Below are positions 50,294-63,399 of a DNA stretch of 64,000 nt, in pieces. Below the pieces are notes generated by a model that saw nothing but the letters and a program-made list of their open reading frames with translations, ran no database searches and was not told the origin of the DNA. How positions within the stretch are numbered: the first letter of the stretch is position 1; each line of letters opens with the position of its first letter. The position numbers were made by a program, and so were the translations under genes. This DNA is from Ceriagrion tenellum. Its lineage: Eukaryota; Arthropoda; Insecta; Odonata; Coenagrionidae. The stretch spans positions 6,339,258-6,403,257 of the forward strand of contig OY720641.1 of the NCBI GenBank assembly GCA_963169105.1, in the 5' to 3' direction.

Positions 50294-52290
50294 TTGGTCG
50301 AAAAACTTAGAATCCAAAATTTAATTAAATCATGCGCAGCGACACCCGTGCATCGAGAAAGCACCATCAAAGCCTATCACGCTCCCTTTTCATGTTCATT
50401 TCTAAAAATTAGAGTATCCGACATTTTTCACCACCGAAAACGTTTTATAAATGACACTTTTTTCGACATTCAAACGTTTTTAATTGACAAACTACGCACC
50501 GCATGCGGACGTCTTCTCGTAATCAAGTACGTATTGACCACTCGCGCATTCTCCATCCACGCCAAGTAATTTTATATACTCGTTTATAATACAAGAAGGA
50601 GGTAACGATCAAAAAACGTAAGGTTTAACACTTGGATAATTGGACGAAAAACTTAGAATCCAAAATTTAATTAAATCATGCGCAGCGGCACCCGTGCATC
50701 GAGAAAGCTCCATCAAAACCTGTCACGCTCCCTTTTCATGTTCATTTCTAAAAATTAGAGTATCCGACATTTTTCACCACCGAAAACGTTTTATAAATGA
50801 CACTTTTTTCGACATTCAAACGCTTTTAATTGACAAACTACGCACCGCATGCGGACGTCTTCTCGTAATCACGTACGTATTGACCACTCGCGTATTCTCC
50901 ATCCACGCCAAGTAATTTTTTCCACTCGTTTTCAATACAAGAAGGATGTAACGATCAAAAAACGTAAGGCTTAACACATGGAAAATTGGTGGAAAAACTT
51001 AGAATCCAAAATTTAATTAAATCATGCGCAGCGACACCCGTGCATCGAGAAAGCTCTATCAAAACCTGTCACGCTCCCTTTTCATGTTCATTTCTAAAAA
51101 TTCGAGTATCCGACATTTTTCACCACCGAAAACGTTTTATAAATGACACTTTTCTCGACATTCAAATGCTTTTAATTGACAAACTACGCACCGCATGCGG
51201 ACGTCTTCTCGTAATCAAGTACGTATTGACCACGCGTGCATTCTCCATCCACGCCAAGTAATTTTATCCACTCGTTTTCAATACAAGAAGGATGTAACGA
51301 TCAAAAAACGTAAGGTTTAACACTTGGAAAATTGGTCGAAAAACTTAGAATCCAAAATTTAATTAAATGTGCGCAGCGACACCTGTGCATCGAGAAAGTT
51401 CCATCAAAGCCTATCACGCTCCCTTTTCATGTTCATTTCTAAAAATTCGAGTATCCGACATTTTTCGCCTTCGAAAACGTTTTATAAATGACACTTTTTT
51501 CGACATTCAAACGCTTTTAATTGACAAACTACGCACCGCATGCGGACGTCTTCTCGTAATCAAGTACGTATTGACCACTCGCGCATTCTCCATCCACGCC
51601 AAGTAATTTTATCCACTCGTTTTCAATACAAGAAGGAGGTAACGATCAAAAAACGTAAGGTTTAACACTTGGATAATAGGTCGAAAAACTTAGAATCCAA
51701 AATTTAATTAAATCATGCGCAGCGAAACCCGTGCATCCAGAAAGCTCCATCAAAGCCTATCACGCTCCCTTTTCATGTTCATTTCTAAAAATTAGAGTAT
51801 CCGACATTTTTCACCACCGAAAACGTTTTATAAATGACACTTTTTTCGACATTCAAACGCTTTTAATTGACAAACTACGCACCGCATGCGGACGTCTTCT
51901 CGTAATCAAGTACGTATTGACCACGCGCGCATTCTCCATCCACGCCAAGTAATTTTATCCACTCGTTTTCAATACAAGAAGGATGTAACGATCAAAAAAC
52001 GTAAGGTTTAACACTTGGAAAATTGGTCGAAAAACTTAGAATCCAAAATTTAATTAAATGTGCGCAGCGACACCTGTGCATCGAGAAAGTTCCATCAAAG
52101 CCTATCACGCTCCCTTTTCATGTTCATTTCTAAAAATTCGAGTATCCGACATTTTTCGCCTTCGAAAACGTTTTATAAATGACACTTTTTTCGACATTCA
52201 AACGCTTTTAATTGACAAACTACGCACCGCATGCGGACGTCTTCTCGTAATCAAGTACGTATTGACCACTCGCGCATTCTCCATCCACGC
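50216..52290 (+). repeat. 6-mer higher-order repeat (2,074 bp), copy 2
   Basis: Repeats copy 1 with few single-base differences (for example TTGGACG at 50,641, CAAACGTTTTT near 50,472). After it the expected T monomer is replaced by a C monomer at 52,368, so only two copies are present. Confidence 0.9.
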
Positions 52291-53734
52291 CAAGTAATTT
52301 TTTCCACTCGTTTTCAATACAAGAAGGATGTAACGATCAAAAAACGTAAGGCTTAACACATGGAAAATTGGTCGAAAAACTTAGAATCCAAAATTTAATT
52401 AAATCATGCGCAGCGACACCCGTGCATCGAGAAAGCTCCATCAAAACCTGTCACGCTCCCTTTTCATGTTCATTTCTAAAAATTCGAGTATCCGACATTT
52501 TTCACCACCGAAAACGTTTTATAAATGACACTTTTCTCGACATTCAAACGCTTTTAATTGACAAACTACGCACCGCATGCGGACGTCTTCTCGTAATCAA
52601 GTACGTATTGACCACGCGCGCATTCTCCATCCACGCCAAGTAATTTTATCCACTCGTTTTCAATACAAGAAGGATGTAACGATCAAAAAACGTAAGGTTT
52701 AACACTTGGAAAATTGGTCGAAAAACTTAGAATCCAAAATTTAATTAAATGTGCGCAGCGACACCTGTGCATCGAGAAAGTTCCATCAAAGCCTATCACG
52801 CTCCCTTTTCATGTTCATTTCTAAAAATTCGAGTATCCGACATTTTTCGCCTTCGAAAACGTTTTATAAATGACACTTTTTTCGACATTCAAACGCTTTT
52901 AATTGACAAACTACGCACCGCATGCGGACGTCTTCTCGTAATCAAGTACGTATTGACCACTCGCGCATTCTCCATCCACGCCAAGTAATTTTATCCACTC
53001 GTTTTCAATACAAGAAGGAGGTAACGATCAAAAAACGTAAGGTTTAACACTTGGATAATAGGTCGAAAAACTTAGAATCCAAAATTTAATTAAATCATGC
53101 GCAGCGAAACCCGTGCATCCAGAAAGCTCCATCAAAGCCTATCACGCTCCCTTTTCATGTTCATTTCTAAAAATTAGAGTATCCGACATTTTTCACCACC
53201 GAAAACGTTTTATAAATGACACTTTTTTCGACATTCAAACGCTTTTAATTGACAAACTACGCACCGCATGCGGACGTCTTCTCGTAATCAAGTACGTATT
53301 GACCACTCGCGCATTCTCCATCCACGCCAAGTAATTTTATCCACTCGTTTTCAATACAAGAAGGAGGTAACGATCAAAAAACGTAAGGTTTAACACTTGG
53401 ATAATAGGTCGAAAAACTTAGAATCCAAAATTTAATTAAATCATGCGCAGCGAAACCCGTGCATCCAGAAAGCTCCATCAAAGCCTATCACGCTCCCTTT
53501 TCATGTTCATTTCTAAAAATTAGAGTATCCGACATTTTTCACCACCGAAAAAGTTTTATAAATGACACTTTTTTCGACATTCAAACGCTTTTAATTGACA
53601 AACTACGCACCGCATGCGGACGTCTTCTCGTAATCAAGTACGTATTGACCACTCGCGCATTCTCCATCCACGCCAAGTAATTTTATCCACTCGTTTTCCA
53701 TACAAGAAGGAGGTAACGATCAAAAAACGTAAGG

Positions 53735-53745
53735 TTTTTTTAAAA
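53735..53745 (+). other. 4-bp gain at the monomer junction
   Basis: AAGGTTTTTTTAAAACTTGG replaces AAGGTTTAACACTTGG. It fits a T-run expansion plus substitution. Confidence 0.9.
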
Positions 53746-54410
53746 CTTGGATAATAGGTCGAAAAACTTAGAATCCAAAATTTAATTAAATCATGCGCAG
53801 CGAAACCCGTGCATCCAGAAAGCTCCATCAAAGCCTATCACGCTCCTTTTTCATGTTCATTTCTAAAAATTAGAGTATCCGACATTTTTCACCACCGAAA
53901 ACGTTTTATAAATGACACTTTTTTCGACATTCAAACGCTTTTAATTGACAAACTACGCACCGCATGCGGACGTCTTCTCGTAATCAAGTACGTATTGACC
54001 ACTCGCGCATTCTCCATCCACGCCAAGTAATTTTATCCACTCGTTTTCAATACAAGAAGGAGGTAACGATCAAAAAACGTAAGGTTTAACACTTGGATAA
54101 TAGGTCGAAAAACTTAGAATCCAAAATTTAATTAAATCATGCGCAGCGAAACCCGTGCATCCAGAAAGCTCCATCAAAGCCTATCACGCTCCCTTTTCAT
54201 GTTCATTTCTAAAAATTAGAGTATCCGACATTTTTCACCACCGAAAACGTTTTATAAATGACACTTTTTTCGACATTCAAACGCTTTTAATTGACAAACT
54301 ACGCACCGCATGCGGACGACTTCTCGTAATCAAGTACGTATTGACCACTCGCGCATTCTCCATCCACGCCAAGTAATTTTATCCACTCGTTTTCAATACA
54401 AGAAGGAGGT

Positions 54411-54416
54411 ATCGAT
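54411..54416. other. ATCGAT variant marker (six copies, only in the last 10 kb)
   Basis: GGAGGTATCGATC replaces GGAGGTAACGATC. The variant is at 54,411, 55,447, 57,868, 58,905, 62,016 and 63,400, and I did not find it before 54.4 kb. It is a one-base change that creates a palindromic hexamer, and all but the first copy are followed by the linked TTAAGTAAAT change in the next unit. It marks a local, recent spread. Confidence 0.85.
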
Positions 54417-54792
54417 CAAAAAACGTAAGGTTTAACACTTGGATAATAGGTCGAAAAACTTAGAATCCAAAATTTAATTAAATCATGCGCAGCGAAACCC
54501 GTGCATCCAGAAAGCTCCATCAAAGCCTATCACGCTCCCTTTTCATGTTCATTTCTAAAAATTAAAGTATCCGACATTTTTCACCACCGATAACGTTTTA
54601 TAAATGACACTTTTTTCGACATTCAAACGCTTTTAATTGACAAACTACGCACCGCATGAGGACGTCTTCTCGTAATCAAGTACGTATTGACCACGCGCGC
54701 ATTCTCCATCCACGCCAAGTAATTTTATCCACTCGTTTTCAATACAAGAAGGATGTAACGATCAAAAAACGTAAGGTTTAACACTTGGAAAA

Positions 54793-56528
54793 TTGGTCGA
54801 AAAACTTAAAATCCAAAATTTAATTAAATGTGCGCAGCGACACCTGTGCATCGAGAAAGTTCCATCAAAGCCTATCACGCTCCCTTTTCATGTTCATTTC
54901 TAAAAATTCGAGTATCCGACATTTTTCGCCTTCGAAAACGTTTTATAAATGACACTTTTTTCGACATTCAAACGCTTTTAATTGACAAACTACGCACCGC
55001 ATGCGGACGTCTTCTCGTAATCAAGTACGTATTGACCACTCGCGCATTCTCCATCCACGCCAAGTAATTTTATCCACTCGTTTTCAATACAAGAAGAGGT
55101 AACGATCAAAAAACGTAAGGTTTAACACTTGGATAATAGGTCGAAAAACTTAGAATCCAAAATTTAATTAAATCATGCGCAGCGAAACCCGTGCATCCAG
55201 AAAGCTCCATCAAAGCCTATCACGCTCCCTTTTCATGTTCATTTCTAAAAATTAGAGTATCCGACATTTTTCACCACCGAAAACGTTTTATAAATGACAC
55301 TTTTTTCGACATTCAAACGCTTTTAATTGACAAACTACGCACCGCATGCGGACGTCTTCTCGTAATCAAGTACGTATTGACCACTCGCGCATTCTCCATC
55401 CACGCCAAGTAATTTTATCCACTCGTTTTCAATACAAGAAGGAGGTATCGATCAAAAAACGTAAGGTTTAACACTTGGATAATAGGTCGAAAAACTTAGA
55501 ATCCAAAATTTAAGTAAATCATGCGCAGCGACACCCGTGCATCGAGAAAGCTCCATCAAAGCCAATCACCCTCCCTTTTCATGTTCATTTCTAAAAATTC
55601 GAGTATCCGACATTTTTCACCACCGAAAACGTTTTATAAATGACACTTTTCTCGACATTCAAACGCTTTTAATTGACAAACTACGCACCGCATGCGGACG
55701 TCTTCTCGTACTCAAGTACGTATTGACCACTCGCGCATTCTCCATCCACGCCAAGTAATTTTATCCACTCGTTTTCAATACAAGAAGGAGGTAACGATCA
55801 AAAAACGTAAGGTTTAACACTTGGATAATAGGTCGAAAAACTTAGAATCCAAAATTTAATTAAATCTTGCGCAGCGACACCCGTGCATCGAGAAAGCTCC
55901 ATCAAATCCTATCACGCTCCATTTTCATGTTCATTTCTAAAAATTAGAGTATCCGACATTTTTCACCACCGAAAACGTTTTATAAATGACACTTTTTTCG
56001 ACATTCAAACGCTTTTAATTGACAAACTACGCACCGCATGCGGACGTCTTCTCGTAATCAAGTACGTATTGACCACTCGCGCATTCTAGATCCACGCCAA
56101 GTAATTTTATCCACTCGTTTTCAATACAAGAAGGAGGTAACGATCAAAAAACGTAAGGTTTAACACTTGGATAATAGGTCGAAAAACTTAGAATCCAAAA
56201 TTTAATTAAATCTTGCGCAGCGACACCCGTGCATCGAGAAAGCTCCATCAAATCCTATCACGCTCCATTTTCATGTTCATTTCTAAAAATTAGAGTATCC
56301 GACATTTTTCACCACCGAAAACGTTTTATAAATGACACTTTTTTCGACATTCAAACGCTTTTAATTGACAAACTACGCACCGCACGCGGACGTCTTCTCG
56401 TAATCAAGTACGTATTGACCACTCGCGCATTCTAGATCCACGCCAAGTAATTTTATCCACTCGTTTTCAATACAAGAAGGAGGTAACGATCAAAAAACGT
56501 AAGGTTTAACACTTGGATAATAGGTCGA
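54793..56528 (+). repeat. Source-like block for the array end (G, P, N, and a doubled unit)
   Basis: G (54,793), P (55,137), N (55,482), then two consecutive near-identical units (55,829 and 56,175) with AAATCTTGCGC, AAATCCTATC, CTCCATTTTC and TCTAGATCC. The G-P boundary has the one-base loss AAGAAGAGGT at 55,095, shared with 60,973 (5,878-bp spacing). The N and doubled-unit part from 55,447 recurs at 63,400-64,000 (7,953-bp spacing). The second doubled unit has GCACGCGG where the first has GCATGCGG. Confidence 0.85.
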
Positions 56529-58189
56529 AAAACTTAGAATCCAAAATTTAATTAAATCATGCGCAGCGAAACCCGTGCATCCAGAAAGCTCCATAAAAGC
56601 CTATCACGCTCCCTTTTCATGTTCATTTCTAAAAATTAGAGTATCCGACATTTTTCACCACCGAAAACGTTTTATAAATGACACTTTTTCGACATTCAAA
56701 CGCTTTTAATTGACAAACTACGCACCGCATGCGGACGTCTTCTCGTAATCAAGTACGTATTGACCACTCGCGCATTCTCCATCCACGCCAAGTAATTTTT
56801 TCCACTCGTTTTCAATACAAGAAGGATGTAACGATCAAAAAACGTAAGGCTTAACACATGGAAAATTGGTCGAAAAACTTAGAATCCAAAATTTAATTAA
56901 ATCATGCGCAGCGACACCCGTGCATCGAGAAAGCACCATCAAAGCCTATCACGATCCCTTTTCATGTTCATTTCTAAAAATTAGAGTATCCGACATTTTT
57001 CACCACCGAAAACGTTTTATAAATGACACTTTTTTCGACATTCAAACGCTTTTAATTGACAAACTACGCACCGCATGCGGACGTCTTCTCGTAATCAAGT
57101 ACGTATTGACCACTCGCGCATTCTCCATCCACGCCAAGTAATTTTTTCCACTCGTTTTCAATACAAGAAGGATGTAACGATAAAAAAACGTAAGGCTTAA
57201 CACATGGAAAATTGGTCGAAAAACTTAGAATCCAAAATTTAATTAAATCATGCGCAGCGACACCCGTGCATCGAGAAAGCTCCATCAAAGCCTATCACGC
57301 TCCCTATTCATGTTCATTTCTAAAAATTAGAGTATCCGACATTTTTCACCACCGAAAACGTTTTATAAATGACACTTTTTTCGACATTCAAACGCTTTTA
57401 ATTGACAAACTACGCACCGCATGCGGACGTCTTCTCGTAATCAAGTACGTATTGACCACTCGCGCATTCTCCATCCACGCCAAGTAATTTTTTCCACTCG
57501 TTTTCAATACAAGAAGGATGTAACGATCAAAAAACGTAAGGCTTAACACATGGAAAATTGGTCGAAAAACTTAGAATCCAAAATTTAATTAAATCATGCG
57601 CAGCGAAACCCGTGCATCCAGAAAGCTCCATCAAAGCCTATCACGCTCCCTTTTCATGTTCATTTCTAAAAATTAGAGTATCCGACATTTTTCACCACCG
57701 AAAACGTTTTATAAATGACACTTTTTTCGACATTCAAACGCTTTTAATTGACAAACTACGCACCGCATGCGGACGTCTTCTCGTAATCAAGTACGTATTG
57801 ACCACTCGCGCATTCTCCATCCACGCCAAGTAATTTTATCCACTCGTTTTCAATACAAGAAGGAGGTATCGATAAAAAAACGTAAGGTTTAACACTTGGA
57901 TAATAGGTCGAAAAACTTAAAATCCAAAATTTAAGTAAATCATGCGCAGCGACACCCGTGCATCGAGAAAGCTCCATCAAAGCCTATCACGCTCCCTTTT
58001 CATGTTCATTTCTAAAAATTAGAGTATCCGACATTTTTCACCACCGAAAACGTTTTATAAATGACACTTTTTTCGACATTCAAACGCTTTTAATTGACAA
58101 ACTACGCACCGCATGCGGACGTCTTCTCGTAATCAAGTACGTATTGACCACTCGCGCATTCTCCATCCACGCCAAGTAATTTTTTCCAC
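56529..58189 (+). repeat. Mixed P/T/unmarked monomers
   Basis: P-like unit at 56,520 with CCATAAAAGCC and a one-base loss in its T-run (ACACTTTTTCGAC near 56,682), T (56,866), an unmarked unit with CTCCCTATTC (57,212), P (57,558) and an unmarked unit (about 57,903) after an ATCGAT variant. No higher-order duplicate of this stretch is evident inside the window. Confidence 0.7.
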
Positions 58190-59970
58190 TCGTTTTCAAT
58201 ACAAGAAGGATGTAACGATCAAAAAACGTAAGGTTTAACACTTGGAAAATTGGTCGAAAAACTTAAAATCCAAAATTTAATTAAATGTGCGCAGCGACAC
58301 CTGTGCATCGAGAAAGTTCCATCAAAGCCTATCACGCTCCCTTTTCATGTTCATTTCTAAAAATTCGAGTATCCGACATTTTTCGCCTTCGAAAACGTTT
58401 TATAAATGACACTTTTTTCGACATTCAAACGCTTTTAATTGACAAACTACGCACCGCATGCGGACGGCTTCTCGTAATCAAGTACGTATTGACCACTCGC
58501 GCATTCTCCATCCACGCCAAGTAATTTTATCCACTCGTTTTCAATACAAGAAGGAGGTAACGATCAAAAAACGTAAGGTTTAACACTTGGATAACAGGTC
58601 GAAAAACTTAGAATCCAAAATTTAATTAAATCATGCGCAGCGAAACCCGTGCATCCAGAAAGCTCCATCAAAGCCTATCAAACTCCCTTTTCATGTTCAA
58701 TTCTAAAAATTAGAGTATCCGACATTTTTCACCACCGAAAACGTTTTATAAATGACACTTTTTTCGACATTCAAACGCTTTTAATTGACAAACTACGCAC
58801 CGCATGCGGACGTCTTCTCGTAATCAAGTACGTATTGACCACTCGCGCATTCTCCATCCACGCCAAGTAATTTTATCCACTCGTTTTCAATACAAGAAGG
58901 AGGTATCGATCAAAAAACGTAAGGTTTAACACTTGGATAATAGGTCGAAAAACTTAGAATCCAAAATTTAAGTAAATCATGCGCAGCGACACCCGTGCAA
59001 CGAGAAAGCTCCATCAAAGCCAATCACCCTCCCTTTTGATGTTCATTTCTAAAAATTCGAGTATCCGACATTTTTCACCACCGAAAACGTTTTATAAATG
59101 ACACTTTTATCGACATTCAAACGCTTTTAATTGACAAACTACGCACCGCATGCGGACGTCTTCTCGTAATCAAGTACGTATTGACCACTCGCGCATTCTC
59201 CATCCACGCCAAGTAATTTTATATACTCGTTTTTAATACAAGAAGGAGGTAACGATCAAAAAACGTAAGGTTTAACACTTGGATAATTGGTCGAAAAACT
59301 TAGAATCCAAAATTTAATTAAATCATGCGCAGCGACACCCGTGCATCGAGAAAGCTCCATCAAAGCCTATCACGCTCCCTTTTCATGTTCATTTCTAAAA
59401 ATTCGAGTATCCGACATTTTTCGCCTTCGAAAACGTTTTATAAATGACACTTTTTTCGACATTCAAACGCTTTTAATTGACAAACTACGCACCGCATGCG
59501 GACGTCTTCTCGTAATCAAGTACGTATTGACCACTCGCGCATTCTCCATCCACGCCAAGTAATTTTATCCACTCGTTTTCAATACAAGAAGGAGGTAACG
59601 ATCAAAAAACGTATGGTTTAACACTTGGATAATAGGTCGAAAAACTTAGAATCCAAAATTTAATTAAATCAAGCGCAGCGAAACCCGTGCATCCAGAAAG
59701 CTCCATCAAAGCCTATCACGCTCCCTTTTCATGTTCATTTCTAAAAATTAGAGTATCCGACATTTTTCACCACCGAAAACGTTTTATAAATGACACTTTT
59801 TTCGACATTCAAACGCTTTTAATTGACAAACTACGCACCGCATGCGGACGTCTCTACGTAATCAAGTACGTATTGACCACTCGCGTATTCTCCATCCACG
59901 CCAAGTAATTTTATATATTCGTTTTTAATACAAGAAGGAGGTAACGATCAAAAAACGTAAGGTTTAACAC
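58190..59970 (+). repeat. 9-mer block (3,111-bp spacing), copy 1
   Basis: G (58,250), P (58,595) with CTATCAAACTCC and GTTCAATTC, an N-like unit with GTGCAACGAG and CTTTTGATG, a unit with GCCTTCG but ATCATGCGC (59,287), and P with AATCAAGCGC and GTCTCTACG (59,632). All recur 3,111 bp to the right. GGACGGCTTC marks both G monomers (58,462/61,573). Confidence 0.9.
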
Positions 59971-61300
59971 TTGGATAATAGGTCGAAAAACTTAGAATCC
60001 AAAATTTAATTAAATCATGCGCAGCGACACCCGTGCATCGACAAAGCTCCATCAAAGCCTATCACGCTCCCTTTTCATGTTCATTTCTAAAAATTAGAGT
60101 ATCCGACATTTTTCACCACCGAAAACGTTTTATAAATGACACTTTTTTCGACATTCAAACGCTTTTAATTGACAAACTACGCACCGCATGCGGACGTCTT
60201 CTCGTAATCAAGTACGTATTGACCACTCGCGTATTCTCCATCCACGCCAAGTAATTTTATATATTCGTTTTTAATACAAGAAGGAGGTAACGATCAAAAA
60301 ACGTATGGTTTAACACTTGGATAATAGGTCGAAAAACTTAGAATCCAAAATTTAATTAAATCATGCGCAGCGACACCCGTGCATCGAGAAAGCTCCATCA
60401 AAGCCTATCACGCTCCCTTTTCATGTTCATTTCTAAAAATTAGAGTATCCGACATTTTTCACCACCGAAAACGTTTTATAAATGACACTTTTTTCGACAT
60501 TCAAACGCTTTTAATTGACAAACTACGCACCGCATGCGGACGTCTTCTCGTAATCAAGTACGTATTGACCACGCGCGCATTCTCCATCCACGCCAAGTAA
60601 TTTTATCCACTCGTTTTCAATACAAGAAGGATGTAACGATCAAAAAACGTAAGGTTTAACACTTGGAAAATTGGTCGAAAAACTTAGAATCCAAAATTTA
60701 ATTAAATGTGCGCAGCGACACCTGTGCATCGAGAAAGTTCCATCAAAGCCTATCACGCTCCCTTTTCATGTTCATTTCTAAAAATTCGAGTATCCGACAT
60801 TTTTCGCCTTCGAAAACGTTTTATAAATGACACTTTTTTCGACATTCAAACGCTTTTAATTGACAAACTACGCACCGCATGCGGACGTCTTCTCGTAATC
60901 AAGTACGTATTGACCACTCGCGCATTCTCCATCCACGCCAAGTAATTTTATCCACTCGTTTTCAATACAAGAAGAGGTAACGATCAAAAAACGTAAGGTT
61001 TAACACTTGGATAATAGGTCGAAAAACTTAGAATCCAAAATTTAATTAAATCATGCGCAGCGAAACCCGTGCATCCAGAAAGCTCCATCAAAGCCTATCA
61101 CGCTCCCTTTTCATGTTCATTTCTAAAAATTAGAGTATCCGACATTTTTCACCACCGAAAACGTTTTATAAATGACACTTTTTTCGACATTCAAACGCTT
61201 TTAATTGACAAACTACGCACCGCATGCGGACGTCTTCTCGTAATCAAGTACGTATTGACCACTCGCGCATTCTCCATCCACGCCAAGTAATTTTTTCCAC
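59971..61300 (+). repeat. Spacer part of the 9-mer: two unmarked units, then G and P
   Basis: Two similar units at about 59,978 and 60,324 (the first with ATCGACAAAG), then G (60,671) and P (61,014) carrying the AAGAAGAGGT one-base loss at 60,973. The G-P pair repeats 54,793-55,480 at 5,878-bp spacing. Confidence 0.8.
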
Positions 61301-63085
61301 TCGTTTTCAATACAAGAAGGATGTAACGATCAAAAAACGTAAGGTTTAACACTTGGAAAATTGGTCGAAAAACTTAGAATCCAAAATTTAATTAAATGTG
61401 CGCAGCGACACCTGTGCATCGAGAAAGTTCCATCAAAGCCTATCACGCTCCCTTTTCATGTTCATTTCTAAAAATTCGAGTATCCGACATTTTTCGCCTT
61501 CGAAAACGTTTTATAAATGACACTTTTTTCGACATTCAAACGCTTTTAATTGACAAACTACGCACCGCATGCGGACGGCTTCTCGTAATCAAGTACGTAT
61601 TGACCACTCGCGCATTCTCCATCCACGCCAAGTAATTTTATCCACTCGTTTTCAATACAAGAAGGAGGTAACGATCAAAAAACGTAAGGTTTAACACTTG
61701 GATAATAGGTCGAAAAATTTAGAATCCAAAATTTAATTAAATCATGCGCAGCGAAACCCGTGCATCCAGAAAGCTCCATCAAAGCCTATCAAACTCCCTT
61801 TTCATGTTCAATTCTAAAAATTAGAGTATCCGACATTTTTCACCACCGAAAACGTTTTATAAATGACACTTTTTTCGACATTCAAACGCTTTTAATTGAC
61901 AAACTACGCACCGCATGCGGACGTCTTCTCGTAATCAAGTACGTATTGACCACTCGCGCATTCTCCATCCACGCCAAGTAATTTTATCCACTCGTTTTCA
62001 ATACAAGAAGGAGGTATCGATCAAAAAACGTAAGGTTTAACACTTGGATAATAGGTCGAAAAACTTAGAATCCAAAATTTAAGTAAATCATGCGCAGCGA
62101 CACCCGTGCAACGAGAAAGCTCCATCAAAGCCAATCACCCTCCCTTTTGATGTTCATTTCTAAAAATTCGAGTATCCGACATTTTTCACCACCGAAAACG
62201 TTTTATAAATGACACTTTTATCGACATTCAAACGCTTTTAATTGACAAACTACGCACCGCATGCGGACGTCTTCTCGTAATCAAGTACGTATTGACCACT
62301 CGCGCATTCTCCATCCACGCCAAGTAATTTTATATACTCGTTTTTAATACAAGAAGGAGGTAACGATCAAAAAACGTAAGGTTTAACACTTGGATAATTG
62401 GTCGAAAAACTTAGAATCCAAAATTTAATTAAATCATGCGCAGCGACACCCGTGCATCGAGAAAGCTCCATCAAAGCCTATCACGCTCCCTTTTCATGTT
62501 CATTTCTAAAAATTCGAGTATCCGACATTTTTCGCCTTCGAAAACGTTTTATAAATGACACTTTTTTCGACATTCAAACGCTTTTAATTGACAAACTACG
62601 CACCGCATGCGGACGTCTTCTCGTAATCAAGTACGTGTTGACCACTCGCGCATTCTCCATCCACGCCAAGTAATTTTATCCACTCGTTTTCAATACAAGA
62701 AGGAGGTAACGATCAAAAAACGTATGGTTTAACACTTGGATAATAGGTCGAAAAACTTAGAATCCAAAATTTAATTAAATCAAGCGCAGCGAAACCCGTG
62801 CATCCAGAAAGCTCCATCAAAGCCTATCACGCTCCCTTTTCATGTTCATTTCTAAAAATTAGAGTATCCGACATTTTTCACCACCGAAAACGTTTTATAA
62901 ATGACACTTTTTTCGACATTCAAACGCTTTTAATTGACAAACTACGCACCGCATGCGGACGTCTCTACGTAATCAAGTACGTATTGACCACTCGCGCATT
63001 CTCCATCCACGCCAAGTAATTTTATATATTCGTTTTTAATACAAGAAGGAGGTAACGATCAAAAAACGTAAGGTTTAACACTTGG
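61301..63085 (+). repeat. 9-mer block (3,111-bp spacing), copy 2
   Basis: Repeats 58,190-59,974 including CTATCAAACTCC, GTGCAACGAG, CTTTTGATG, AATCAAGCGC and GTCTCTACG. Differences include CTTAGAATCC at 61,375 (CTTAAAATCC in copy 1) and TACGTGTTGACC near 62,633. Confidence 0.9.
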
Positions 63086-63399
63086 ATAATTGGTCGAAAA
63101 ACTTAGAATCCAAAATTTAATTAAATCATGCGCAGCGACACCCGTGCATCGAGAAAGCTCCATCAAAGCCTATCACGCTCCCTTTTCATGTTCATTTCTA
63201 AAAATTCGAGTATCCGACATTTTTCGCCTTCGAAAACGTTTTATAAATGACACTTTTTTCGACATTCAAACGCTTTTAATTGACAAACTACGCACCGCAT
63301 GCGGACGTCTTCTCGTAATCAAGTACGTATTGACCACTCGCGCATTCTCCATCCACGCCAAGTAATTTTATCCACTCGTTTTCAATACAAGAAGGAGGT

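Larger units (their letters stand above)
53078..54792 (+). repeat. Run of five consecutive P monomers
   Basis: Units at about 53,078, 53,424, 53,774, 54,120 and 54,466 are all P type (CATCCAGAAAG, ATTAGAG, GATAATAGG) with 346-350 bp spacing. Elsewhere P monomers are almost always single and follow a G monomer. Each unit has its own private change: AAAAAGTTTT at 53,549, a junction gain at 53,735, GGACGACTTC at 54,316, and ATTAAAG and GCATGAGG in the last. This looks like a short local amplification of one monomer followed by independent mutation. Confidence 0.85.

Noticed and set aside
785..57980. Minus-strand open frames of 65-81 codons.
   Set aside because: They are shadows across monomer junctions, present only where a point change removes a stop; they follow monomer phase and not any gene structure.
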